NCBI RefSeq assembly: GCF_037392515.1
Contig: NC_090291.1
Coordinates: forward strand, 41,027,501-41,091,500
DNA: 64,000 bases
Direction of reading: 5' to 3'
Source: Haliotis asinina
Lineage: Eukaryota > Mollusca > Gastropoda > Lepetellida > Haliotidae
The stretch's first letter is position 1; each line of letters starts with the position of its first letter. Position numbers and translations under genes: made by a program. The notes beneath the pieces were generated by a model. It worked only from the letters and a program-made list of their open reading frames with translations, ran no database searches and was not told the origin of the DNA. Positions 52,276-63,976 of the stretch are shown one piece after another.

Positions 52276-52280
52276 GTTGT
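52276..52280 (+). repeat. Target-site duplication, right copy (GTTGT)
   Basis: See the left copy. Removing the element plus one copy restores an unbroken MULE frame. Confidence 0.8.
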
Positions 52281-52844
52281 TATTTCCACTACTCCCAGTG
52301 TGTCTGGAGAAAGGTGCAGGACTTGGAACTTGTACGTGCCTATAAGGACAACCCTGAAGTTGGACGTTTGGTTCGCCGTGCTGCTGCACTGGCACTGTTG
52401 CCTGCAGGGAATGTCCAAGATGTGTGGGTGGACTGCATGAATGACGGCCCTATTGGTCATGCCAAGTGCGAGCAGTTTAAAGACTACATCGTGAACAACT
52501 GGGTGGACTTCGGTGCTAGATTCCCCATTGCTGTCTGGAACCACAACAACACTGAAGGGCCGAGAACAAACAACCACCTAGAGGGTTGGCACCATCACCT
52601 GAACCAAACTGTGCAGCGCTGTCATCCCAACATCTTCAGTTTCATCTCCACCATCAAGTCCTTGGAATCCTCAAACAGAAGACTGCTTGCTCAGATGATG
52701 CATGGTGCCAACCCTCCACCCAGGAAGAGGAAGTATGTTCAACTGGACACTCGTCTGCAAAACCTGAAGACCCAGCTGCAGAACAACCAGAAGACACCCT
52801 TGGAGTTCGTGGACGCTGCAGGAAGATTGCTGAAATTAGACTGA
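52276..52844 (+). pseudogene. MULE transposase, 3' part
   Basis: Continues the same protein right after the Polinton. Codons from 52281 give YFHYSQCVWRKVQ, the conserved MULE block, then NNHLEGWHHHLN and a basic C-terminus ending in TGA at 52842-52844. The first five bases (GTTGT) repeat the five before the Polinton, so the host frame was intact before insertion (about 459 residues from 37089). No other break is seen in either half. Confidence 0.88.
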
Positions 52845-53088
52845 ACACTGTGCACATGATATACCTGTACCTAGCAACATTCAGTGATGACTATTTTGGC
52901 TATGCGACAAATTAAATGCGCTATGTGATAAATGTGTGATAAATGTGTAATGTGTTGTATGTAAAATAAACATGAGATTACACGTGTGTTTATATTTTTG
53001 TTGAAAATGAACTGATCCAAGAGTCGCATGATAGGGGTGACAGGTAGTAATTAGAAATCAGTCGTCCATTAAGTTTGTGTATTTAATG
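52845..53088 (+). other. 3' untranslated part of the MULE
   Basis: AT-rich, with AATAAA at 52966-52971 as a possible poly(A) signal. No other feature. Confidence 0.5.
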
Positions 53089-53122
53089 AGTAGTCCAGTT
53101 GGAGAGTAGTCGTAATGGGAGG
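53089..53122 (-). repeat. Right terminal inverted repeat of the MULE
   Basis: Partner of 36668-36701. The 188-bp satellite begins within about 50 bases outside it. Confidence 0.85.
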
Positions 53123-53129
53123 GAACTTC

Positions 53130-56000
53130 TGTATATTCATCAGGCATTGTTAGCTTGTGTATACGTAGGTATCAGGGGTTATAAGCTTGTATGTAGGTTT
53201 CAGAGGGCGAGCTTGTATACATATATGTATTAGATATTGTTAACTGATATAGATGTAGGTATCAGAAATTGTTCACTTTAAGTGTTTACAAGTTATAGTT
53301 AGCTTGCATGAATGTTGGATGTTGCGATCAGGGGCAGTTAACGTGTTCACACCAAGGTATCAGCGGTTATAAGCTTGTATGTAGGTTTCAGAGGGCGAGC
53401 TTGTATACATATATGTATTAGATATTGTTAACTGATATAGATGTAGGTATCAGAAATTGTTCACTTTAAGTGTTTACAAGTTATAGTTAGCTCGCATGAA
53501 TGTTGGATGTTGCGATCAGGGGCAGTTAACGTGTTCACACCAAGGTATCAGCGGTTATAAGCTTGTATGTAGGTTTCAGAGGGCGAGCTTGTATACATAT
53601 ATGTATTAGATATTGTGAACTGATATAGATGTAGGTATCAGAAATTGTTCACTTTAAGTGTTTACAAGTTATAGTTAGCTCGCATGAATGTTGGATGTTG
53701 CGATCAGGGGCAGTTAACGTGTTCACACCAAGGTATCAGCGGTTATAAGCTTGTATGTAGGTTTCAGAGGGCGAGCTTGTATACATATATGTATTAGATA
53801 TTGTGAACTGATATAGATGTAGGTATCAGAAATTGTTCACTTTAAGTGTTTACAAGTTATAGTTAGCTCGCATGAATGTTGGATGTTGCGATCAGGGGCA
53901 GTTAACGTGTTCACACCAAGGTATCAGGGGTTATAAGCTTGTATGTAGGTTTCAGAGGGCGAGTTTGTATACATATATGTATTAGATATTGTTAACTGAT
54001 ATAGATGTAGGTATCAGAAATTGTTCACTTTAAGTGTATACAAGTTATAGTTAGCTTGCATGAATGTTGGATGTTGCGATCAGGGGCAGTTAACGTGTTC
54101 ACACCAAGGTATCAGCGGTTATAAGCTTGTATGTAGGTTTCAGAGGGCGAGCTTGTATACATATATGTATTAGATATTGTGAACTGATATAGATGTAGGT
54201 ATCAGAAATTGTTCACTTTAAGTGTTTACAAGTTATAGTTAGCTCGCATGAATGTTGGATGTTGCGATCAGGGGCAGTTAACGTGTTCACACCAAGGTAT
54301 CAGCGGTTATAAGCTTGTATGTAGGTTTCAGAGGGCGAGCTTGTATACATATATGTATTAGATATTGTTAACTGATATAGATGTAGGTATCAGAAATTGT
54401 TCACTTTAAGTGTTTACAAGTTATAGTTAGCTCGCATGAATGTTGGATGTTGCGATCAGGGGCAGTTAACGTGTTCACACCAAGGTATCAGCGGTTATAA
54501 GCTTGTATGTAGGTTTCAGAGGGCGAGCTTGTATACATATATGTATTAGATATTGTTAACTGATATAGATGTAGGTATCAGAAATTGTTCACTTTAAGTG
54601 TATACAAGTTATAGTTAGCTTGCATGAATGTTGGATGTTGCGATCAGGGGCAGTTAACGTGTTCACACCAAGGTATCAGGGGTTATAAGCTTGTATGTAG
54701 GTTTCAGAGGGCGAGCTTGTATACATATATGTATTAGATATTGTGAACTGATATAGATGTAGGTATCAGAAATTGTTCACTTTAAGTGTATACAAGTTAT
54801 AGTTAGCTTGCATGAATGTTGGATGTTGCGATCAGGGGCAGTTAACGTGTTCACACCAAGGTATCAGCGGTTATAAGCTTGTATGTAGGTTTCAGAGGGC
54901 GAGCTTGTATACATATATGTATTAGATATTGTTAACTGATATAGATGTAGGTATCAGAAATTGTTCACTTTAAGTGTATACAAGTTATAGTTAGCTTGCA
55001 TGAATGTTGGATGTTGCGATCAGGGGCAGTTAACGTGTTCACACCAAGGTATCAGGGGTTATAAGCTTGTATGTAGGTTTCAGAGGGCGAGCTTGTATAC
55101 ATATATGTATTAGATATTGTGAACTTATATAGATGTAGGTATCAGAAATTGTTCACTTTAAGTGTATACAAGTTATAGTTAGCTTGCATGAATGTTGGAT
55201 GTTGCGATCAGGGGCAGTTAACGTGTTCACACCAAGGTATCAGGGGTTATAAGCTTGTATGTAGGTTTCAGAGGGCGAGCTTGTATACATATATGTATTA
55301 GATATTGTTAACTGATATAGATGTAGGTATCAGAAATTGTTCACTTTAAGTGTTTACAAGTTATAGTTAGCTTGCATGAATGTTGGATGTTGCGATCAGG
55401 GGCAGTTAACGTGTTCACACCAAGGTATCAGCGGTTATAAGCTTGTATGTAGGTTTCAGAGGGCGAGCTTGTATACATATATGTATTAGATATTGTGAAC
55501 TTATATAGATGTAGGTATCAGAAATTGTTCACTTTAAGTGTATACAAGTTATAGTTAGCTTGCATGAATGTTGGATGTTGCGATCAGGGGCAGTTAACGT
55601 GTTCACACCAAGGTATCAGGGGTTATAAGCTTGTATGTAGGTTTCAGAGGGCGAGCTTGTATACATATATGTATTAGATATTGTTAACTGATATAGATGT
55701 AGGTATCAGAAATTGTTCACTTTAAGTGTTTACAAGTTATAGTTAGCTTGCATGAATGTTGGATGTTGCGATCAGGGGCAGTTAACGTGTTCACACCAAG
55801 GTATCAGCGGTTATAAGCTTGTATGTAGGTTTCAGAGGGCGAGCTTGTATACATATATGTATTAGATATTGTTAACTGATATAGATGTAGGTATCAGAAA
55901 TTGTTCACTTTAAGTGTTTACAAGTTATAGTTAGCTCGCATGAATGTTGGATGTTGCGATCAGGGGCAGTTAACGTGTTCACACCAAGGTATCAGCGGTT
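53130..56000 (+). repeat. 188-bp tandem satellite, about 15 copies
   Basis: The unit contains ATAAGCTTGTATGTAGGTTT, GAGGGCGAGCTTGTATACAT, ATTAGATATTGTTAACTGAT and GGATGTTGCGATCAGGGG. Starts at 53181, 53369 and 53557 fix the period at 188. Variants (GCGG/GGGG, GTTAAC/GTGAAC, TTTACA/TATACA) are shuffled between copies. Confidence 0.96.
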
Positions 56001-56678
56001 AACTTTAGTTGTTAACAACCTGTTATACTCTTTAGTGTACTTGGGCCAGTTTCAATTTTTGTTAACATTCAGAAGCGTTGGCGTATTGGTATTGGGTTTG
56101 TTGCTTTTCATAAAATAAATATTGTTAACTTGCGTGTTGTTGTCAAAGGACGTTTAGTTGTTTAATTTCTCGCCACGCTTCTGAACTTCTTTTAAACATT
56201 TTAGTAGAATCATTGGAGTGAAAGACAAAATGCAATAAGTTTTGGTCAGATGTAGTCAGGTCTGGGGTCCTCAGTAGATACTATGTGAAGCCGCGCTGAA
56301 CAAATCACAGCATTCTTGACATACATTGCAGTTGTAGAGCTGTGACGCAGCTGATTATTGTGGATAATGGAGGGGGAGTGGGGGAGGGTTAAGGCGACCC
56401 ACTTGAGTATTCTCCCCGGCACCACATGTCCTTGGAAAGTACTGTTAGATCAGTATCAAACTGTGCCACTAACTACTGTATACACATCTACGCCGTACAG
56501 CGCCAACGAAGCAAAGCTTAACATGAATGACAACATTCACGTATGACACAACAGTACACACTCACCTGAACCAACACAATCGTCACGTTCTCAGGTACCT
56601 TTGGAAGTCTGGGATTTTGTATCAGTAGAAACATACTACCTCATCGGTCGTTAAAAAGGAACATCCGTGGCTCTGGAG
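56001..56678. other. Intergenic, nothing recognised
   Basis: No exon or repeat family was seen. Confidence 0.4.
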
Positions 56679-56825
56679 TGAGTGAGTGAATTTAGTTCTA
56701 CGCCACTGTTAGCAATATTCCAGCAATAAAAGGGCGGGGACACCAGAAATGGGCTTCATGCATAATACCCACTTGAGAATAGAACCCGGTCCTTCGGCGT
56801 GACAAATGAAGGCTTTAAGCTCAAG
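56679..56825 (-). repeat. SINE family 1 copy, diverged
   Basis: GAGTGAGTGAGTGAATTTAG, CAATATTCCAGCAATAAAAG and a degenerate B box (GAATAGAACCC) in reverse. Confidence 0.75.
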
Positions 56826-58416
56826 GCTAAGCATGAAAAATAAGGATCCAAAACCAGATTACATGGTATCGGAGTCAAGGGCGTAGCAAGTCATTTTTTC
56901 GTGTTATCTCGATAGGTTGCAAAGCTGTAGGTTTAGATAGTACGCATTCTAGTCTCTCTATATACACTACAGAATCATTCTACAGGTCAAACTGATGCAG
57001 ATACTGCTTGAATATTGTTACGCTTTCGCGATTGATAATGTGTAAACATACAGTGGAAAAATGTAACTTTGCAAGCAAAAGTGTTAACAAAGATTACTTT
57101 TAAATGTTCCTAAACCCTTGTTTCACAATGTCAAAGATACGTTCTATCTGTTTTCACAAATGCAAATCAGCAGAAAATGGTTAAAAAGACTGAAACAGTA
57201 GAAATGCTTATTTTGCAGTTTTACACACTCTACAACAGGTGTTTTTTTTAATAATTAAGCAACGGTGACTTTAAAAGGGTATATCTTTGTCGAAAACCAG
57301 AATCTTATTTCATCCTTACCTTTGGACATCTAAATCACTGTTATCGGTTTGTATCAGCACGGTCGAAAATAGGACAATTTGTGTCTTCTGAAAAAGATCC
57401 ATTTCACATAAATGTGAATGCATTTTAGTTTTTTTTTTCGTGATTTGCATAGAGCTGTGTTGTTCACCTTTCATGTAAACTTATATCTTCTAACACATCT
57501 TGATTTTTTTCCAATAACTCATAAAGGTGTGAGGCTAACGTTCTTGTGACATATAGTGCATGTTCTCTGATGATGAAGGTCTGATATGTATGTTTTACAA
57601 GGTAAAGACGTAATTACTCCCGGAAGTATATATACTGAAGAGCATTAATTTTTGTTACGTTTTTAAACAGAGGACATAAACATGACTGTTACCTTTATGA
57701 GACTTCATATTTTCGAAACTTGCGTTTTGTTTCGCTGTTCCGTGTGATTTCAACATGGACATAAGTGGCCGTACACCGGGCTGCTGTGGTATGAAAATAT
57801 TCTCTTCGATATCTAATTTAGCCAACTATACATAGTTTTAAAAGACTAGCAAACATTACGTTTTTTCGTTCTGCTACTGAGATTCGATCACATTGACTTA
57901 CGTCGCTTTAACAGTGGCATGTTGAATAAGATCAGTCCGTCTGACACACAATGTGCCACCCTAAAATTCAATGCTGAAAACAACCAAACACTACTTGTAC
58001 GGACACTGTCTGACTTCCGCCACTGACAACCTAGCCTCGTAACAAGTCCGTGTCGGTTATATTCGGACACTTGGCGTAATTTCCATACACTCACAATCTT
58101 AATTTAGTGCAATGTAAATAGGTTTCATGAATGTAATTTTCGTAAGATCCAAGTAAAATTTTACACTTTTGTGAGGAATCATCTTACCTACAATCACATA
58201 ATTTCTGTTTAATTCTCCTTTGCTTATTTATCGAATGTTCACCAACATATACACAGTGTCGAGAACTCTAACATGGCGGCCTATGACTGTGTGTCGGAGT
58301 CGGAAGGCGATAATGTCGGAGTAACGAGAGCAATTACCACTGTTTTAAATGGTTCCCTAATTTTTGGTCTGATGAACATGATTGTCGGATCATTACGTGT
58401 CGGATAGCGCTGACTG
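56826..58416. other. Intergenic, nothing recognised
   Basis: AT-rich; small ORFs only. An ATG in good context at 58273 (AACATGGCGGCC) opens 45 codons but has no supporting splice site or homology. Confidence 0.4.
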
Positions 58417-58466
58417 TACCAGGAATGTTGCCGAGTGCGGCGTAAAACTAAACTCACTCACACAAT
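58417..58466 (+). repeat. SINE tail fragment
   Basis: AGGAATGTTGCCGAGTGCGG followed by TAAAACTAAACTCACTCAC. Confidence 0.7.
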
Positions 58467-60082
58467 GGACATGGTCCCAACTCTGGTGCTCTCAGTTTGT
58501 ATAGTTATAAATATAAACACAACCATTTAACACACAACGTTTACATAGCTAGGACTGTCCATTTCGATATTACTTTCTTTCTTACGTTGTGCGATTTCTT
58601 TAGTTCACTGACCTGCTGCTGAACATTATGGAGTTATGCCCCTTGCATTTATGTACTGGTAACACCTGTCTTTGTAAATGTCACTGAGGAAATAAAATTT
58701 CCCCATTCATGGCAAATGCATACATTGAATGCATACAGCTATGTATAAGCATTGAAATCTATTTGACAGATACGCTTGTCGTTGAGATATCTCTCAGTAT
58801 TTTGCTAGCTCGCCGTTAAAGTGAAAATGTCAAATTTACCAAAATGCCGTAATGTGCCTTTATCAGTTCTTACACCGAGCAGTGTGAATATTTGATCCGC
58901 CTTAAGTTTGCACTTGAATTCACGCAATCAGGCAGGAAATATGATATTCTGCGTTTCTATATAATTATATTGATGCTGGCAGACCCAGTGCCGTCCCAAC
59001 CAGTCTAAGCAAACTTAGGTTCAATATTATTTGTTACACTGTTATACCGAGTATAGCAAACCCGTCCAATCAAATGCGAGACGGCCGAAATGATTAAAAA
59101 CACACATATTTGACCTTTAGCATAATACACTTACTTATATACGCGATTACTGTTAGCTTGTATATTTCCGCACGAATATGTCCAAAAACGCTTCTTTCAG
59201 TGAGATTTTAGTAGCTTTGAGAATAATGTCATTCTCAATGTGTATCACTCAAAGCGATCGTGAGGAAAACAGCATTCGGAGTCGTTTGAGTTTTCGAGGT
59301 AAAAGTTCAAACAGTTTGTGCGAATGTTCACCTTCGCGATTTGGTATGCAGTGTTCTCATTGGTCATTTCCATAGATTAGGTAACGCGACCTTCTACGGG
59401 GTTTGTTAGACTCAGTATAGCAGCGTAACGAACAATACTGAGAGTAACGATTATTACTGAGCCGAGGTTTACTCAGTCTGAGCGTAAACGCAAAAATTCC
59501 CGCACAACGTCTATTTTTGTCAGATCTAATATACGATGTGCATTCAGGGTTAGGCTCTAGAAGGTTATAGTAATATGTCCCACAGGGTACCCACTTTCTG
59601 CTGGTGAAACAGGGTCAATTTGAACCTTTGCCTAAAGTGAGACATTGTACCACGTATGTATGGTTATAGGGCAGGACTGAAGTCATAGAAACTCTCAGGA
59701 GTCAGGAAGGCAAACACGTCACCCGTCTAAGGTCTGAACGAACCTTGGGGAACCCACAGCAAACTTTACGCAGACGAGTTTCACAAGGATCATGCATCAA
59801 TTTGCTGAAAAGCATGTACAAATATCATGTATGTGAGCAGCTGTGTTTTGGTGAAAAGTTTAGCTTCACTGCATCTTATCATTTACTGAACTCATGACAA
59901 TAATCTTTTCAAAGTTTTACAATACATTAGTTCAGGAGTAAATAGTATGGAATATTTTGAAAAATGTAATGTAGATCAGCTGCCTGAATGAGTGGCTATC
60001 GTTACATTAGTGAGTCTAAACTTTTGATGGAAGTATGTATAGAAATAGTTTATGCCCTCATAATTTATTGACAAATCTGAAG
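58467..60082. other. Intergenic, nothing recognised
   Basis: No supported exon, RNA gene or repeat. Confidence 0.4.
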
Positions 60083-60318
60083 ACCCGTGAAGGTCCGGGG
60101 TAGAACAGGCCTTCAGCAACCCATGCTTGCCATAAAGGCGACTATTCTTGTCGTAAGAGGCGCCTAACGGGATCGGGTGGTCAGACACATGTCATCGGTT
60201 CCGGTTGCGTAGAGCGATGTTTATGCTGTTGATCACTGGATTTTCTGGTCCAGACTCGAATATTTACAGATCGCCGCCATGTAGATGGAATATTGCTGGG
60301 TGATCACTCATTCACTAA
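60083..60318 (+). repeat. SINE family 2 copy
   Basis: ACCCGTGAAGGTCCGGGGTA, GGATCGGGTGGTCAGACACA and GATGGAATATTGCTGGGTGA. The tail is shortened. Confidence 0.85.
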
Positions 60319-60649
60319 TGATAATGTTGAAATAAACTACATTGTTGCGTAGAACAACTCGAGGTTGTATTGGAACACTTTTTACATCGTTTCCCATTAT
60401 GCATTTTGGATATTTATATCATATACTGAATACACGACGATAATAATTGTTTCCTTCAAAAGTATCCAATTTCAGTATTCTTTCCAGCACTGTCTTTAAA
60501 AACAACAACAAAAATTGGTTCAAGAAATTCAAAAACGCAGCGCGCAAGTCTATAAATTATTGACACGCTCGGGGAAGTGTGGCCCAGCTTCGAGTACCGT
60601 AACGAATAACAACGAGCGTAAAGTTTGACAAAGCGTCACTGACTAGCAG

Positions 60650-60698
60650 TGACGTCAAAATGTCTGATTATGACGTAATGTTGATTATGATGACGTCA
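60650..60698. promoter_or_regulatory. Cluster of three CRE-like sites
   Basis: TGACGTCA (60650), TGACGTAA (60671) and TGACGTCA (60691) at about 20-base steps, 1.65 kb upstream of the first recognised exon of the plus-strand gene. Regulatory role inferred. Confidence 0.45.
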
Positions 60699-60794
60699 CG
60701 TTTCCATCCACGTTAACTGAAGGTTAGAGCGGAAATAACTTCATGGTAAGTAATTGCTGCCATTGATCTAGCTTGACTTTCACCCCCAGACCAT

Positions 60795-61090
60795 GGCCTA
60801 GATTTTCGAAGCTCTCTTGGCGCTAAGATAGTCGGAAGTCCCATACATTCACTTACGACTATCTTAGCGCTAAGAGAGCTTAAAAATGTAGGCCCTGGGC
60901 CTAGATTTTCGATGCCCTCTTAACGCTAAGATAGTCGTAAGTTATTGTTAATGTATGGCACTTGCGACAATCTTAGCGCTAAGAGAGGTTCGAAAATCTG
61001 GGATTTTCGAAGCTGTCTTAGCGCTAAGATAGTCATAAATTAATGTTAATGTATGGCACTAAACTAAGAGAGCTTCGAAAATCTAGGCCC
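60795..61090. repeat. Triplicated foldback (MITE-like) palindrome
   Basis: Three adjacent copies (about 60795-60893, 60899-61000, 61000-61090) of a ~100-bp inverted repeat, CCTAGATTTTCGAAGCTCTC...GAGAGCTTCGAAAATCTAGG. Each arm contains the self-complementary CTTAGCGCTAAG. The right arm of copy 3 is partly deleted. Confidence 0.88.
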
Positions 61091-61792
61091 TGGATTAGGG
61101 TAAACTTGGGCATTGATTAATCCGTGAAACCAGACACACTACAATAAAATCACGACAAAACTAGGCGAAACGCCCTCCTATATATTGAAAGGCTCAAGAC
61201 TTCTGCATGTCAGAGAAGCGTATACATTGTATTCTTTTCCAATTAAACACTTGGGTACACCGACAGAATTAAGAAATGCAGTTCTCTCTACCACCATGTA
61301 TAGCGTAATAAAGCACACTTTCGCCCTGAACTATTATAGTTTAAGCACAGGCACTCTAACCCTAAATCTTATCCTACCCCTAAACAAGTAAACTCGCATG
61401 CGTTCGCGAAAGTAGTCTTACCAACACTTATTTGACGTTTTCCCGACGCAATGAAGACGCGAAATGTGCTGCATAGGGTACATCAGCTCATCAAACAAAA
61501 GTACAATACGAATGCACATGCCATTTACCAACACATTATCAGAGGGAAACACAAAGTCCTTGGTCTCGGATGCAATGTGGGCTTTGGGAATTTGAGAGAT
61601 GGTCCTTACATTGAGAATGTTGGTTCGAATCCCGGACGTTGACTCAACCCTATAAACGTCTGTAATTTACTGAGAAATGTGATCCCACTATAACAGATGT
61701 TTCAAATGTACACTGCGATTGCTTCAAATTCCAAAGGGAAAAATCCGATGTATACACACTGTTTTATTTAAAAACCAGGATACCTTAAACAG
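61091..61792. other. Intergenic with a possible degenerate tRNA-like fragment
   Basis: GGTTCGAATCCCGG at about 61622 resembles a B box, but no A box or fold supports a tRNA. Nothing else was seen. Confidence 0.35.
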
Positions 61793-61918
61793 GTGAAAAC
61801 CCGGGGCACGATTTCCCACCTGGGTATAATGTGTGAAACACATGTATGTTGTCCCGTGCAATAATAAAGTTGAAATATTACTGAAGGCGGCCTAAAACCC
61901 GACCTGCTCACCCACTCA
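61793..61918 (+). repeat. SINE family 1 fragment
   Basis: CGGGGCACGATTTCCCACCT, TGTCCCGTGCAATAATAAAG and AAATATTACTGAAGGCGGCC, then a CTCACCCACTCACT tail. Confidence 0.65.
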
Positions 61919-62349
61919 CTACTAGAAAAAGGTACGTGTGTCTCAGTTTCAATGGATATTTGTACATTTACCTGTGTAGTCAGGAGTTTACATGTTAACA
62001 ATTTAGTAAAATATACATAGTTTCTCATATGTACGTGTACCTTTTAAAGGTAAGCACCCGGTTTCAGTGTACAAACTAGTTGTTGAGGCGAATTTTGGCA
62101 GACCGGTTAAACGTTTTGCCGCTTCAAGCTCAACCATTTCAAGTTTTTCACAAATATAGCTAGGAACACAATTATCTCAGACCACAGAAGGATAATCATG
62201 CATGCTTCACAGAATATTTCTTGGTAGGACGTATTTTAATGCCCGTGCTGATAGTTACAGAGACATAGTAGGTTTGTTTTTGTGTTACTTTATATCTGGC
62301 TGTTGTAGTTATTGTGTTGCTGTGCTGATGACACGTTGCTATGTTGCAG

Positions 62350-62520
62350 ACCCGTCGTTGATGCCTGGAGTTGAGGGAACCGGGTACGTGCCTTATATTC
62401 CCGACACGGTGCCCATCTCGGGAGAGTTCTCCTCCATTGTAGGGGGCGCTGAGATGGTGACGTCACCTAATAGAAAAGGGGGCGTGGCGAAAATGTCCGA
62501 CATCAAGATATCACTAGGGG
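62350..62520 (+). CDS. Internal exon of an unrecognised plus-strand gene
   Basis: An open 171-bp stretch between a good acceptor (CTATGTTGCAG) and donor (GGG|GTAAGTG), with sense-like composition (PGVEGTGYVPYIPDTVPISG, GGAEMVTSPNRKGG). It keeps phase with the candidate exon at 63977. No family recognised; the gene continues beyond the window and its upstream exons were not found. Confidence 0.6.
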
Positions 62521-62663
62521 GTAAGTGAATTCACGTGAATTCCTCAATATGACATGTTCAGCACCTACTAATAATGTACAGAAAAAACTTACATTTTGCG
62601 CTTGGGAGCATTGGTGAGCATTTACTTATAATCAGTGTATGAAGCAGGCAATTGTATCACAAT

Positions 62664-62775
62664 GACATAGAACGATGCTCATGCTGTTGATCACAGGATT
62701 GTCTGGTGCAGACTCGATTACTTACCATTCGCCTCCATATCGCTGAAATATTGCTCAGCGAAGTGTTAGACACCA
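62664..62775 (+). repeat. SINE family 2, 3' half
   Basis: ATGCTCATGCTGTTGATCAC, TCTGGTGCAGACTCGATTAC and GCTGAAATATTGCTCAGCGA, inside an intron of the plus-strand gene. Confidence 0.75.
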
Positions 62776-62919
62776 AATAAAAAACAAAAGCAACGCGTTT
62801 GCCCAAGTCTCAGACCCTCGTGACCCTATAAGTTTAGTCGCCATAAACGTTTGCTAAGGACAGATAAGTGTACTCGCAATCCGCATATGTCGCAAACACA
62901 TAAAATGCAACTGTAGATT

Positions 62920-63540
62920 GATAATACAGTTTATTTTACCTGACACGAAAATGTCGTCTTCTGATTGGCCAAGGGCTCTTCTATTATTTTCATTGTACTC
63001 CACTTACAAGCTAGGTACATTTCAGTGTACCCTGCTGCCAATGGCAACTCATTCTGTGCTTCATAGTAGTACTCCTCGAATAACATTGAATCTTGCATGA
63101 TGCACGGAAATTACCGATGTTTTGCTAATGCAAATCGATGGAAGAGAGATAACTCTAAATCTGTGTTTCTTGTGTCGTCTCCAAAATCAAGCGATGGCTA
63201 CGAAAAGATTGGCCTCGTATTATATTACTTTTATTCCAATACATTACTTTTGACAAAACGTTCAAAAGTAGTCCTTGTGAATATTAAGAAGGGGAATTAC
63301 ACCGCGACAATACTTCCGGGAAAAAGAGCAAGATGCAAGATTCGAATCGTTTGATTCCCACAGTTTGGTTGAACACAGTTCACAATCAACATTAAGGTGT
63401 TCGGTACGATAATGCGTTGTTCATTGGTCTTTCGGGGCTCATGGATTGAAGTACTCTTCGGGCTCAGTGAACATAAGCAAACATCGAGGGTACATCAACG
63501 CATGTCCCTCTGGTGACCAGTGCACAATTTATGATATAGC
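62920..63540 (+). repeat. Dispersed repeat R1, copy without exon fragment
   Basis: GAATAACATTGAATCTTGCA, ACGGAAATTACCGATGTTTT, AAATCGATGGAAGAGAGATA and CATCGAGGGTACATCAACGC match R1 at 2450-2790. It ends GACCAGTGCACAATTTATGA with no transglutaminase sequence after it. Confidence 0.7.
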
Positions 63541-63976
63541 ATGATCCGACGTAGTTGATAACATCGCCTTAAATATCATTTAATTTATTTATTGGGGGTG
63601 TTGTTTGTGCTAGCCAGGGCTTCTGTCAGTTTTTATTCCATATATCGACCAGCAATTGTTTTAACTTCTAAATGTCGATTGCAATTAAGGCATGGCAACA
63701 AAAGTGCAAACTGCAAGTTTAGCCATGAGCAGTCCACAAGCCCCAAGGGTAAACAATCATTACATTTTCCTTTTTGTTTTTGTTTTTCTTTACTTTTTTT
63801 TTTAAAAAAGATCACTTTTTTGTGCATCAAAGTATTGATATTACACTTATAACGTTGATAGTGAGTTTTGTCTCCGTCTTCTTTCATTGGGGAATTGTAC
63901 TAGCGCTTCAAACAATACCTATTTCACGCCATTCTGCGGTTTCGTTTTTTCAACAAGAGACGTTTTTATTCTCTAG
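63541..63976. other. Intron sequence, nothing recognised
   Basis: T-rich low complexity around 63765-63810; otherwise unremarkable. Confidence 0.4.

Larger units (their letters stand above)
36668..53122 (+). mobile_element. MULE-type DNA transposon, split by a Polinton
   Basis: Ends are 34-bp inverted repeats with one mismatch (36668-36701 and 53089-53122; CCTCCCAATACGACTACTCT...). Without the inserted Polinton and its duplication the element would be about 2.08 kb with a single transposase ORF. No clear 8-9-bp target duplication was found, so the true outer limits may be a few bases off. Confidence 0.8.

Noticed and set aside
58273..58410. Possible first exon beginning AACATGGCGGCC
   Set aside because: Only 45 codons, no donor with a matching downstream exon, and no recognisable sequence.
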